Origin: an uncultured Oscillospiraceae bacterium
GTDB lineage: Bacteria; Bacillota; Clostridia; Oscillospirales; Acutalibacteraceae
Direction of reading: 5' to 3'
Length of the DNA: 9,887 bases
Assembly (NCBI GenBank): GCA_900543525.1
Contig: UQRS01000078.1
Span: 1 to 9,887, forward strand
Shown in pieces: positions 1-8,103 of this stretch (position 1 is its first letter; the number at the start of each line of letters is the position of its first letter). The notes beneath the pieces were generated by a model. That model was not told the DNA's origin. It ran no database searches and saw only the letters and a list, made by a program, of their open reading frames with translations. Both the position numbers and the translations under genes were made by a program.

Positions 1-23
1 TGCAATAATCGGTTATGAAGATG

Positions 24-48
24 AAAAATCAATGGGTTGCGGATTTTT
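24..48 (-). terminator. Possible weak terminator of the cyclophilin operon
   Basis: A 7-bp inverted repeat (aaaaatc at 24-30, gattttt at 42-48, 11-nt loop) lies 10 bp past the stop codon of the lipoprotein gene. Read on the minus strand it ends in a T-run. The stem is almost entirely A/T, so it would be weak; the true terminator may lie beyond the window edge. Confidence 0.25.
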
Positions 49-57
49 GGCGTGCCG

Positions 58-867
58 TTACCCCTCGTAAGCCACCAGCTCAACCGAGGTCATGACAATG
101 TCCTCCAGCGGTTTGTCGGAGGCGTTGGTCTCCACACCTGCGATGGCGTCGACAACCTCCATCCCCTCGAACACCTGGCCAAAGACCGAGTAGCCGCCGT
201 CCAGGCTGAAGTAACCGCCCTTTTCGCAGTAAAGCTCCTGCGCCTTCTGGCTCAGCTTCTTATCATAGCCGTAGCCGGAAATCATGCTCTGGGTTACGGT
301 CTGCATCCCCTGCACGATGAAAAACTGACTCCCGTTGGAGTTGGGGAGGGAGCTGTGCGCCATCGAGAGCGCGCCGCGGAAATGCAGCAGATTGGCGTTG
401 GTTTCGTACTCAAACCCTTCGCCCCAGACGGACTCTCCGCCCGTGCCGTTGCCTTTGGGATCTCCGCCCTGGATCATGAAGTCGTTGATCACACGGTGGA
501 AGATCAGGCCATCGTAATAGCCTTCCTTCACCAGCGCCTTAAAATTGGTCACCGCGAGAGGGGCGCTGTCGGGGAAGAGGCGGGCCTTGATATCTCCCTT
601 GCTGGTGTGGAAAACGACAATCTCCTCTCCCTTTGCGGGGGGATCAAACTGAAAGCCGACTTCATCATCGGTGCGGGATTTTCCGCTGGCCACTTCGGTA
701 TAGGCCGGCTTCTCCGGCACGCCGTCCTTGTTGGCGGTCACCGACGCGGTGGAGGAGGTGGAGGAAGCGGAGACGGTGGAGCTGTTCTCCTTCCCGCTGC
801 TGCCGCAGCCGGTCAGCGCGAGGGTCAGCGCCGCGATCAGAAGCAGGGATATTGTGCGTTTCATCAT
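58..867 (-). CDS. Cyclophilin-type peptidyl-prolyl isomerase, lipoprotein
   Basis: A predicted membrane-anchored prolyl cis-trans isomerase acting on exported proteins. The first in-frame ATG is at 876, but the AGGA ribosome site sits 8 nt before the ATG at 867, so I choose 867 (269 aa). The N-terminus has KR, a hydrophobic core and the lipobox LTGC with lipidated Cys21. A Ser/Thr-rich linker of about 45 residues follows, then a cyclophilin domain from about residue 82 to the end. Core residues are present: FHRVI with Arg125, then Phe130, Met131 and Gln133 in the FMIQGGDP motif, and GSQFFI. The positions of human CypA Trp121 and His126 are Ser221 and Tyr226, so activity or substrate preference may be altered. 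It is the last gene of the operon, 26 nt after the Cys-rich gene by this start. It is a paralogue of the cyclophilin at 1417-2010. The family call is secure; retained activity is inferred. Confidence 0.93.
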   Translation of the reverse strand: MMKRTISLLLIAALTLALTGCGSSGKENSSTVSASSTSSTASVTANKDGVPEKPAYTEVASGKSRTDDEVGFQFDPPAKGEEIVVFHTSKGDIKARLFPDSAPLAVTNFKALVKEGYYDGLIFHRVINDFMIQGGDPKGNGTGGESVWGEGFEYETNANLLHFRGALSMAHSSLPNSNGSQFFIVQGMQTVTQSMISGYGYDKKLSQKAQELYCEKGGYFSLDGGYSVFGQVFEGMEVVDAIAGVETNASDKPLEDIVMTSVELVAYEG

Positions 868-893
868 AATGAACATCCTTTCCGGTTTTTATG

Positions 894-1415
894 TTATCTG
901 CGGATCAAACTCCGCGGGATCTCGGGTAAAACCATGTGAAGGAGCGGCACGTTCTCCGCCCCGCGCTCGGTTAGGAAGGCGCGGCAGTCATCGTCTATGG
1001 AGAGCAGCCGCCCGACCCGGCGCACCGATCGCAAAAACAGCTTGTCAAAGCGGATGCAGTCGATGTGCTGCAAACAGGGGCAGAGCTTGAAGGCGCCGGC
1101 CTCCGGTCGGACGGCAATGCGTCCGTTTGGCATAATGGTCGGGAAAAAGGGGAAAATCCGGCAGGCCAGCGGTCGGTTCTCCCGCTCGCACCGGCCGTCG
1201 CAGCGCAGAAGCAGCAGACCGTCCTGCTCGCACACCGTATAGGCGGAGAGGTCGAGCGCCTCCTCCTCATGCGGGAAGAGGAGCATGCCGTTTTCCTCCC
1301 CTTTGCAGCAGGCCTTGCCGCAGAGGCTGCCGCAATCGTAATCGAGCGGGGTCAGCCCGCCGATGGTGTCGTAAATCAGCCGGTAAAAGGCGGCATAGTT
1401 GCCGGTCGTCCTCAT
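894..1415 (-). CDS. Cysteine-rich YkgJ-like putative metal-binding protein
   Basis: A small protein of 173 aa with 12 cysteines and no signal peptide or membrane segment, so probably cytosolic. An N-terminal CxxxCxxxCC cluster (Cys28, 32, 36, 37) is followed by a CDGRCERENRPLACRIFPFFP-type block (Cys72, 76, 85) and later CPC (Cys112, 114) and Cys120. The paired CC cluster and the RPLACRIFPF block resemble the YkgJ family (putative zinc- or iron-chelating domain, PF03692), whose reaction is not established. The start is the ATG at 1415, 9 nt after a GAGG site inside the upstream gene and 1 nt past that gene's TAA stop. A TTG at 1436 would extend the frame by 7 codons but lacks as good a site. 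The near-zero spacing argues for translational coupling with the cyclophilin upstream. Whether it supports folding, redox or metal handling is unknown. Confidence 0.82.
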   Translation of the reverse strand: MRTTGNYAAFYRLIYDTIGGLTPLDYDCGSLCGKACCKGEENGMLLFPHEEEALDLSAYTVCEQDGLLLLRCDGRCERENRPLACRIFPFFPTIMPNGRIAVRPEAGAFKLCPCLQHIDCIRFDKLFLRSVRRVGRLLSIDDDCRAFLTERGAENVPLLHMVLPEIPRSLIRR

Positions 1416-1416
1416 G

Positions 1417-2010
<594 letters not shown>

Positions 2011-2485
2011 AAAAATGCCTTCTTTCCTTCAAATGAATTGGAATAAAATGTGGAGAAAAGCCTTCGAAGATTCAAAATATTGCGCACGGATTGTCAATAT
2101 TTGAAATTTTTTAACGCCTGTCGTGCGGTTTGTGCAGGAAAAAACGCATTTTACTTTTTACAAAGCTGCATAAAACCGCGCCCTAAATAAAAGCAAAGAC
2201 AGGCCGACAGGTAGTATTGTAACCGCAATTTGTGAGAAATGCAACCGCTTTTTCGCTTTTCCCCAAAAGAAAGCGCGGCAGCGAGGCAGCGCGAACCGCC
2301 GCGCGCCGTAAACCGGCCGCCTCCCGACAATGGCGGCAGCGGTCGGAGACCTTTTGAAAATTGCCGCAATTTTTCCTATTGTCATCCGGGGCGGCATATG
2401 CTACTTTTTAAACTGTAGGATAGAAATTGAACCCTTGTGCAAAACGGAAAAATTTCAGTATTTTGTAAAAATTGGAGGAAACCTT
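2011..2485. other. Divergent intergenic region, no credible gene
   Basis: These 475 bp separate the minus-strand cyclophilin operon from the plus-strand hydrolase. They hold the candidate operon promoter at 2070-2097. They also contain short inverted repeats: cttttccccaaaag at 2256-2269, a 7-bp pair gcgcggc / gccgcgc within about 2274-2310, and a 6-bp pair gccgcc / ggcggc near 2318-2338. A weak plus-strand promoter-like pair is TTGTCA (2379-2384), 17 bp, TACTTT (2402-2407). Two overlapping minus-strand open frames (72 and 79 codons) have no ribosome site or recognisable motif, and I do not call them genes. I recognise no riboswitch or leader RNA. Confidence 0.6.
2070..2097 (-). promoter_or_regulatory. 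Candidate sigma-A promoter of the cyclophilin operon
   Basis: On the minus strand a perfect TTGACA (2092-2097) is followed after 16 bp by TTGAAT (2070-2075), a 4/6 match to the -10 consensus. Transcription would start near 2063, giving a leader of roughly 50 nt before the ATG at 2010. The surroundings are A/T-rich against a GC-rich background, which supports a real promoter. Confidence 0.5.
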
Positions 2486-5400
2486 ATGCAATGCTTATCC
2501 AAATGCAGAAAATGGCTTGCCCTGCTGCTGAGCTGCACACTGGCCTTCTCCTGTCTTATGACGGGAGTGCCGGCGGCCGCGGCGGACAGCGGGACGGCCG
2601 GGACCGGCGCGGCGACTATCGTGCAGGGGGATGACCGCTGGACGCTGGAAAACGCCGCCCTGCGGGTCGTTCTGGCCTTCGCCGACGGCAGCCTGAAGAT
2701 GGAGAGTTTTTACAACAAAGCGGCCGATAAGGAGTATCTGACGGCCGACGCGGAAAGCTACCTCTTCTCCTACACCTACGGCGAGTATATCAACGGTACG
2801 ACCTGGACGGTGGAGGATTATAAGAAAAACGGCTCTGTGCCGTCGGCCGGAAAGGATACCGTGACGCTGCGCTCGGACGACGGAAGCTGGAAGAGCGGCA
2901 AGGCGCGCGTGACCGACATCACCATGACGCCGGAGGAGGGGAAGGAGGAAATCCTCGGCAAGCAGCTGGAGATTACCCTCACCAATACCGCGGCCGCGTT
3001 CGAGACCCGGCTGGTTTTCGGCGTCTACGACGGCGAGGCCGGCTTCCATTATCAGAATTTTGTCAAGAACACCGGCGACAAGAAAATGGTCATCACAGAG
3101 TCGGACGTTCTTTCACTGAGCTTCCCGAACGGGCCGCACTATCTGCATTATGTCAATGCAAAGACCAGCGCCTCCGACGGGGCGGAGAACGCGACCTGGA
3201 AAACGGCGACCGGCGGCCTGCCGGAGAATACCGGCCGCAACGCTCTCTGTGTTTACACAGCGGGGGACGGCTTCTGGATCATGCCCGAGACCAACTGGCG
3301 CACCCAGAGCGGGCCGCAGCAGGCCGGCTCCAAGAGTGAGGGAACCAAAAGCTTTAACGAGTTTTCCACAACCTCGATTTCTGCCGGCGGCAGCACCGAG
3401 CTGGCGGCCGCTCCGATCAAGGTTGCCTGCGTCGGCGACAGCATTACCGAGGGGGTCGGTTCAAGCTCCGGCAACAGCTATCCCAGCCAGCTGCAGCGGC
3501 TGCTCGGCAGCGCCTTCGAGGTTAAAAACTTCGGCGTCGGCGGCCGGACGCTGCTGAAAAAGGGTGATCACCCCTATTGGAATGAGGCAGCCTATACGCA
3601 GAGTAAGGCGTATCAGCCGGACATCGTGATTATCATGCTGGGCACCAACGACTCCAAGCCGCAGAACTGGGCGTATAAGGACGAGTTCAAGGCGGACTAT
3701 CTCGACCTGATCGCACAGTATCAGGCGCTGGACTCCAAACCGCAGATTTATGTTGCCACCTCTCCGATGGTGGTGGCAGACAGCCTCAATATCCGGGCAT
3801 CGGTCGTGAAGGATGAGATCGTTCCGCTGGAGAAGGAGATCGCTGCCGAGACGGGCTGCGGGGTCATTGACATTTTCGCTTTGTCCGACGGACACGGCGA
3901 CTGGTACACGAGCGACCTTGTGCATCCCAACGACCTCGGCTACTCCCACCTCGCGGCCGGCTTTGCCGAGCATGTGAATGCCTACACGGATGATTCCTTC
4001 GGCAACATGGTCGTGAAGGTTTCGACCAATCCGCAGTCGCTGCAGCTCACCCTCAAGCCGGGGGAGGAGTTCCAGTACATCGGGGTCAACATCGCTCTGT
4101 TTGCCGGAGACGTGGTTGACGGCAAGATGGCGGCGGAGGAGCATTTCCAGAAGCGCTTCAAATACCACGATACCTCGACCATCATCAATTCCAACGACTG
4201 GGATTACATCGGGCAGCGCAGCTATGAGTATTTTGAAAACACCATTGTGCCGCTGGCTGCACGAGCCGGCATCGACATGGTGATGATCGACGACCTCTGG
4301 AATGTCGAGCGGGACAGCCTGACGGCAAAGTCCAGTCTGCGCAGCCTGTCGGAGATCAGCGACCTCATCACCTCGAACGGGATGATGTTCGGCCTCTGGT
4401 ACTCGATGAACGGGGACGACCACAACAACGGCCGCGACCTGGCCGACCCGAAGTCTCTGGCCGAAAAGATCGCGCAGGTCGAGGAGCTGGCGACCACCTA
4501 CCACGTCAGTCACCAGATGATCGATCTGACCGAATTCTGGCAGAATGTGCAGGAGACGGAGTATTCCTCCCCCTGCGATAACGTCTACCGCAAAAATGCG
4601 ATGGTCAACACCGCGCTGAACGAGGTGGTTGCCCGCCATCCCGGCTACATGGTCAAATTTACCAACGAGATTGACGTTTATCCGACCCAGGGCAACCGGC
4701 AGAACGGCCTGCTCCACCTTGTGAACAACGGCTGGCTGGTACATAACGCGGGTCTTTCGGGCGGTATGGCCGCCGGCTCCAACGCCTTCGGCTATCTGCC
4801 GCTTTCCTCGGTCTATTCGGGCGGCAACCTCGACGGAAGCATGGCCGACTATTATCATTATATGTATGCCCGCAACGTCAAGCTGAACGAGGACCCCGGT
4901 ACCCGCTGGACCGAGAAGGGCATTGAGCTGATGCGAACCTTTAACGACTGGCGGAACGGCGAGCGGGTGCGGGAACTGACCAACCTTGTCAAGCGGCCGA
5001 CCTGGCTTGGCGAAGGATGGGACAGCAACGACGCCGATACCTGGATCAGTAAGGGCGTTTCCTCCGGCCCCTATTCCTGGATGCAGATTCGGGAGGACGG
5101 CAGCCGCGCGCTGCTGCTTGCTACATCCTACAGATCGGCGCCGTCGGCCTTTACCGCCGACACCCGCTGGTTTGACAGCGACAAAAAATACTATGTCGCC
5201 GATATCACGCTGGACGATACGGGAGAGTTCACCTACGCCTACAAGGGGATTTACGATGGCGCCGATCTTGTGCAGAACGGCTTTGACATCGACCTGACCG
5301 AGAGCAGCTCGGGCGGAAAGGCGTACTGGTTTGAGGCGGTCGGCAGCGACCGGATGCAGGTTGTCTGGGCGGACGAGAAGGTGGAGACCTACACCTCCGA

Positions 5401-8026
5401 GACGAAGGGCGACACCATGACGCTGACCCTCACCGGGCAGGCGGGAGATACCGCGACCGTGATCGTCGCCGACCGCGAGGAGAACACCGGCCGGGTGATC
5501 AGCACCGCCATCGGAGAGGATGGAAAAACCGTGCTCTCGATCCCGGCCTCCAAGCTGAATCCGCCTGAAGAAATCGGGGAGAGAGAGCAGCTTTCGACCC
5601 GGTTTGAGATGGAGGATCTGATCGAAAAGGGCACGGTGGTTTACGACGCGGCCAAGGTGACCATGTCGGCCTCGCTGCCGGATGACGGTGCGCGGGTCGG
5701 CGCGAGCGGCGGCATCTACCGCTTTGTGGAATTTAAGGAGGCCGGCAGCCATTTCAGCGTTCCGGTTACGGTTCCGGCCGACGGCTCCTACACCATGCGG
5801 GTCGCCTTCAAGAGCCACAACAATCAGGCTCTCTCGGCACTCGGCGCAAACGGGGAGATTTGCAGCGACACGCTTGACCTTTCTTCCGGCGTGACGCTGA
5901 ATAAAATTATGGTGCAGACCTGCGAGGTTTCCCTGAAGGCGGGGGAGAACACCCTCGACGTATTCTGCATGGGCAAGGGCGCCGGGAACGGAAACGGCAC
6001 GCTGACCCTGCGGATCGACTATGTCGAATTCGAACCGAAAATCACCGGGGATCCGAAAACCGTTTTGGCCGGAGAGATTCAGAATGTTGCGGTTGACGCC
6101 AGCTCTCAGCTGGAGGAGATCAACGGCGCGCTCAGGCTTATGGCGGGCGGCGCGGCCTCCTATATGACCCTGCCGCTTCTGGCTGAGAAGGCCGGAAATT
6201 ATGATGTAACACTTCGGTTTGTCACCGGAATTTCCGGCGCGGCGGTCAGCGTGTATGACGGCACAAAGGCGCTGGCCGGTGCGGATCTCTACAGTGCTGC
6301 GACCGGCGTGGCGGAGGTATCTCTCGGCCGGATGTATCTCGATCCGAAGGAGGCGCACAGCCTCGATATCGTTGTTACCGGACGGAATGCGGCCAACACG
6401 GCCGGGTACACGGTCCGGCTGACCGAGGCCGTTCTCACCGCCCCGATTTCGCTGGCGGCCGAGCCGGCCGGCGCCGTGCTCAAAGTGGGGGAGACCCTCG
6501 ACCTTGGCGCGGTTGCCAGAATTTACAATGCACAGCCGACCTTCTCCGGCGGCGACGCGCTGAAATATGCCGTCCGGTCGGAAACCGCCTTTGACGTGGC
6601 GGTGATCGAGGATGGCGTCCTTACGGCCAACACGGTCGGGTCGGCGATCATCCGGATTAGCCATCGGTACGATGAGGCCTATGTCGACTTCCCCGTCACG
6701 GTGGCGGAGGCGGACTGCAGCAGCGCTGTGCTGGCCGCGATGGAGGCGATCAACACCATCGGTACGGTCGTGCGCACCGACGCCTGCCTCGCCAAAATCG
6801 AGGCGGCTGAGGCGGCATATGCCGCGCTGAGCGCCGCCGACCGGGCGAAGGTGACCTGCTACGCGGTTCTGAAGGTAGCCCGGGCGACCTATGACTCCCT
6901 GCGGACGGAGGAGGAAGAGGCCAATCCGCCTCTCGCCGTGCATTATGTGGAGGATCTGGATTACAGCCTGAACAGCGGCTCGACCTTCAAAAAGGGCACC
7001 TGCCCGAGCGGCAGTCACAAGATTCAGTTTACGGAAAACGGAACGGTTTATACCCGGGGCTTCGGCTTTGAACCGACCGACAAGACGCCCGGCACTCTGC
7101 TTGTCCCGGTGCCGGAGGGAAGCGACTATTTCTACGCCAAAGTTGGCTTGGACGTCGGCATGTCGGCGCCTTCGACCGGCTATGATCAGAAGAATGTCGT
7201 GACCATCTCGGTCGACGGGACAGAAATGGCCAAAACCGGCCGGATTGAGAAGAATTATCAGGACGGCGCGTATGTGGACAAGAGCTATGTGCTGGAGTTC
7301 AAGATTCCCGAAGGGGCCAAATGGCTGCTGATTTCCAACGACTCGGGCGGCAGTCGAGTCTGCGACCATATCCTCTTTGCCGAGGCGCGGTTTGAAAATT
7401 CCGCCGCCGCGAAGGTGGAAGCTTTGATCGCCGACATCACGCCGGAAAACGTCAACATCAGCAAATATTCGGCCGAAACGGGAAGGAAAATCCGTGCGGC
7501 TGAGGAGGCCTACTACGCGCTGAGTCAGGCTGACCGTCGGTATGTGTCGGGGTATAAGAATCTGCTGGGCTATCGGGTGACCCATGCCTCCTTCGGCCTG
7601 CTGAACGACGGGGAGGCCGGCATCGGCGCCAACCTGACCGCTGCCGAGCGCGCGGCTGTGGAGAGCGCGGCCGCCCTGATTGCGTCCATTCCCGGAGAGA
7701 TGGAGGTTTCTCCTCTGACCGCCGCAAGGCTTTCGGAGGCGAAGGCGGCCTATGCCTCCCTTTCCGACAAGGGGAAGGACTGCATCTCGGATGTGTCGGT
7801 TCTCTATCTTTGCGAGGATTGGATTGCGGCGTCGGCCGAGCGGCTGATGGTCGGAGATGTGGATCGCGACGGCCTCCGGACGGTCAGCGACGTCGTTCGC
7901 CTCCGCCAGTTGATCGTGACCGGCGACGCCACAGATGTGGAACGGTATTGCGGCGACCTGGATCAGAGCGCCGAGCTTTCGGTCAGCGATGTGGTTGCGC
8001 TACGGCAGATGATTGTGCGAGGGTAA
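2486..8026 (+). CDS. Secreted multidomain glycoside hydrolase with nested SGNH esterase, NPCBM and dockerin
   Basis: A 1846-aa exported enzyme, probably acting on acylated plant or host glycans outside the cell. The start is the ATG at 2486, 7 nt after GGAGG and directly before a signal peptide (cut near Ala33/Asp34). The frame stays open for 52 codons upstream, but those codons are ignored. Approximate domain order: 44-308 N-terminal beta-sandwich; 309-501 complete SGNH esterase; 505-541 resumed sandwich strand; 550-830 (beta/alpha)8 barrel resembling clan GH-D alpha-galactosidases (MIDDLW at 600, FGLWYSM at 635, MIDLTEFW at 678); 862-1000 C-terminal beta domain; 1036-1184 CBM6/CBM35-like; 1194-1318 second beta-sandwich; 1319-1408 Ig-like; 1409-1472 helical repeat; 1483-1636 NPCBM; 1637-1703 and 1718-1785 helical repeats; 1789-1846 dockerin. 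There is no membrane anchor, so retention is expected through a cohesin. It is a lone gene ending before a strong terminator. The exact GH family and substrate are not assigned; the esterase, NPCBM and dockerin calls are firmer. Confidence 0.9.
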   Translation: MQCLSKCRKWLALLLSCTLAFSCLMTGVPAAAADSGTAGTGAATIVQGDDRWTLENAALRVVLAFADGSLKMESFYNKAADKEYLTADAESYLFSYTYGEYINGTTWTVEDYKKNGSVPSAGKDTVTLRSDDGSWKSGKARVTDITMTPEEGKEEILGKQLEITLTNTAAAFETRLVFGVYDGEAGFHYQNFVKNTGDKKMVITESDVLSLSFPNGPHYLHYVNAKTSASDGAENATWKTATGGLPENTGRNALCVYTAGDGFWIMPETNWRTQSGPQQAGSKSEGTKSFNEFSTTSISAGGSTELAAAPIKVACVGDSITEGVGSSSGNSYPSQLQRLLGSAFEVKNFGVGGRTLLKKGDHPYWNEAAYTQSKAYQPDIVIIMLGTNDSKPQNWAYKDEFKADYLDLIAQYQALDSKPQIYVATSPMVVADSLNIRASVVKDEIVPLEKEIAAETGCGVIDIFALSDGHGDWYTSDLVHPNDLGYSHLAAGFAEHVNAYTDDSFGNMVVKVSTNPQSLQLTLKPGEEFQYIGVNIALFAGDVVDGKMAAEEHFQKRFKYHDTSTIINSNDWDYIGQRSYEYFENTIVPLAARAGIDMVMIDDLWNVERDSLTAKSSLRSLSEISDLITSNGMMFGLWYSMNGDDHNNGRDLADPKSLAEKIAQVEELATTYHVSHQMIDLTEFWQNVQETEYSSPCDNVYRKNAMVNTALNEVVARHPGYMVKFTNEIDVYPTQGNRQNGLLHLVNNGWLVHNAGLSGGMAAGSNAFGYLPLSSVYSGGNLDGSMADYYHYMYARNVKLNEDPGTRWTEKGIELMRTFNDWRNGERVRELTNLVKRPTWLGEGWDSNDADTWISKGVSSGPYSWMQIREDGSRALLLATSYRSAPSAFTADTRWFDSDKKYYVADITLDDTGEFTYAYKGIYDGADLVQNGFDIDLTESSSGGKAYWFEAVGSDRMQVVWADEKVETYTSETKGDTMTLTLTGQAGDTATVIVADREENTGRVISTAIGEDGKTVLSIPASKLNPPEEIGEREQLSTRFEMEDLIEKGTVVYDAAKVTMSASLPDDGARVGASGGIYRFVEFKEAGSHFSVPVTVPADGSYTMRVAFKSHNNQALSALGANGEICSDTLDLSSGVTLNKIMVQTCEVSLKAGENTLDVFCMGKGAGNGNGTLTLRIDYVEFEPKITGDPKTVLAGEIQNVAVDASSQLEEINGALRLMAGGAASYMTLPLLAEKAGNYDVTLRFVTGISGAAVSVYDGTKALAGADLYSAATGVAEVSLGRMYLDPKEAHSLDIVVTGRNAANTAGYTVRLTEAVLTAPISLAAEPAGAVLKVGETLDLGAVARIYNAQPTFSGGDALKYAVRSETAFDVAVIEDGVLTANTVGSAIIRISHRYDEAYVDFPVTVAEADCSSAVLAAMEAINTIGTVVRTDACLAKIEAAEAAYAALSAADRAKVTCYAVLKVARATYDSLRTEEEEANPPLAVHYVEDLDYSLNSGSTFKKGTCPSGSHKIQFTENGTVYTRGFGFEPTDKTPGTLLVPVPEGSDYFYAKVGLDVGMSAPSTGYDQKNVVTISVDGTEMAKTGRIEKNYQDGAYVDKSYVLEFKIPEGAKWLLISNDSGGSRVCDHILFAEARFENSAAAKVEALIADITPENVNISKYSAETGRKIRAAEEAYYALSQADRRYVSGYKNLLGYRVTHASFGLLNDGEAGIGANLTAAERAAVESAAALIASIPGEMEVSPLTAARLSEAKAAYASLSDKGKDCISDVSVLYLCEDWIAASAERLMVGDVDRDGLRTVSDVVRLRQLIVTGDATDVERYCGDLDQSAELSVSDVVALRQMIVRG
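3410..3988 (+). other. SGNH/GDSL esterase domain nested in the hydrolase
   Basis: Residues 309-501 of the 1846-aa protein form a full SGNH hydrolase unit. Block I is VGDSITEG with nucleophile Ser319. Block II is GVGGRT with Gly352. Block III is GTND with Asn388. Block V is SDLVHPND with Asp477 and His480. All four signature residues are intact, so the domain should be a functional acyl (for example acetyl) esterase. It is flanked on both sides by sequence of the hydrolase N-terminal beta-sandwich rather than sitting at a domain junction. Confidence 0.85.
6932..7393 (+). other. NPCBM-type carbohydrate-binding domain
   Basis: Residues 1483-1636 match the NPCBM/NEW2 pattern: an opening HYVEDLDYS block, a central GFGFEPTDK segment that marks the conserved Gly-rich turn, an internal FYAKVGLDVGM strand, and a closing KWLLISNDSGG...CDHILFAEARF strand pair. 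NPCBM domains are typically appended to alpha-galactosidase-like and related hydrolases, which fits the barrel in this protein. It lies between helical repeats 1 and 2. Confidence 0.72.
7850..8023 (+). other. C-terminal type I dockerin
   Basis: Residues 1789-1846 hold two F-hand calcium loops, each followed by a helix. Loop 1 (GDVDRDGLRTVSD) has Asp1791, Asp1793, Asp1795, Thr1799 and Asp1802 as ligands. Loop 2 (GDLDQSAELSVSD) has Asp1824, Asp1826, Ser1832 and Asp1835, but Ser1828 and Ala1829 replace the usual Asp-Gly. The helices VVRLRQLI and VVALRQMI are near copies. The domain predicts a cohesin-bearing partner elsewhere in the genome. Confidence 0.85.
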
Positions 8027-8065
8027 CCCCCCTTTTACGGGCTGCCGTTTTCGTACAAGCAAAAT

Positions 8066-8103
8066 CGCCCGCCCCTCCGGTTTTTCAGCCGGAGGGGCGG
8101 GCG
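8066..8103. terminator. Strong bidirectional rho-independent terminator
   Basis: A perfect 15-bp inverted repeat (cgcccgcccctccgg at 8066-8080, ccggaggggcgggcg at 8089-8103) encloses an 8-nt loop, 39 bp after the hydrolase stop. The plus strand continues TGCTTTTG and the minus strand continues ATTTTGC, so both readings have a short T-tract. This suits the convergent arrangement of the hydrolase and the recombinase. Confidence 0.85.

Noticed and set aside
37..939. 300-codon plus-strand open frame opposite the cyclophilin lipoprotein
   Set aside because: It is a mirror of the cyclophilin frame; the protein has Gly/Ala/Arg-rich low-complexity stretches and no family signature.
2151..2397. Two overlapping small minus-strand open frames in the divergent intergenic region
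   Set aside because: They have no ribosome site and no motif, and the Arg/Ala-rich composition is typical of random frames in GC-rich DNA.
2379..2407. TTGTCA, 17 bp, TACTTT as a promoter for the hydrolase
   Set aside because: The -10 matches only 3 of 6 bases. It is too weak to list as a feature; the real promoter within 2098-2480 is not identifiable by eye.
2330..2485. 52-codon upstream extension of the hydrolase gene
   Set aside because: It is in frame and free of stops, but the GGAGG site and signal peptide place the start at 2486. The extension would bury the signal peptide and has no ribosome site.
3461..7585. 1374-codon open frame on the minus strand, antisense to the hydrolase gene
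   Set aside because: It is an artefact of the GC-rich codon use of the sense gene. The translation has no recognisable domains, is low-complexity in Arg/Gly/His, and has no ribosome site. The sense frame carries clear signal-peptide, SGNH, NPCBM and dockerin motifs.
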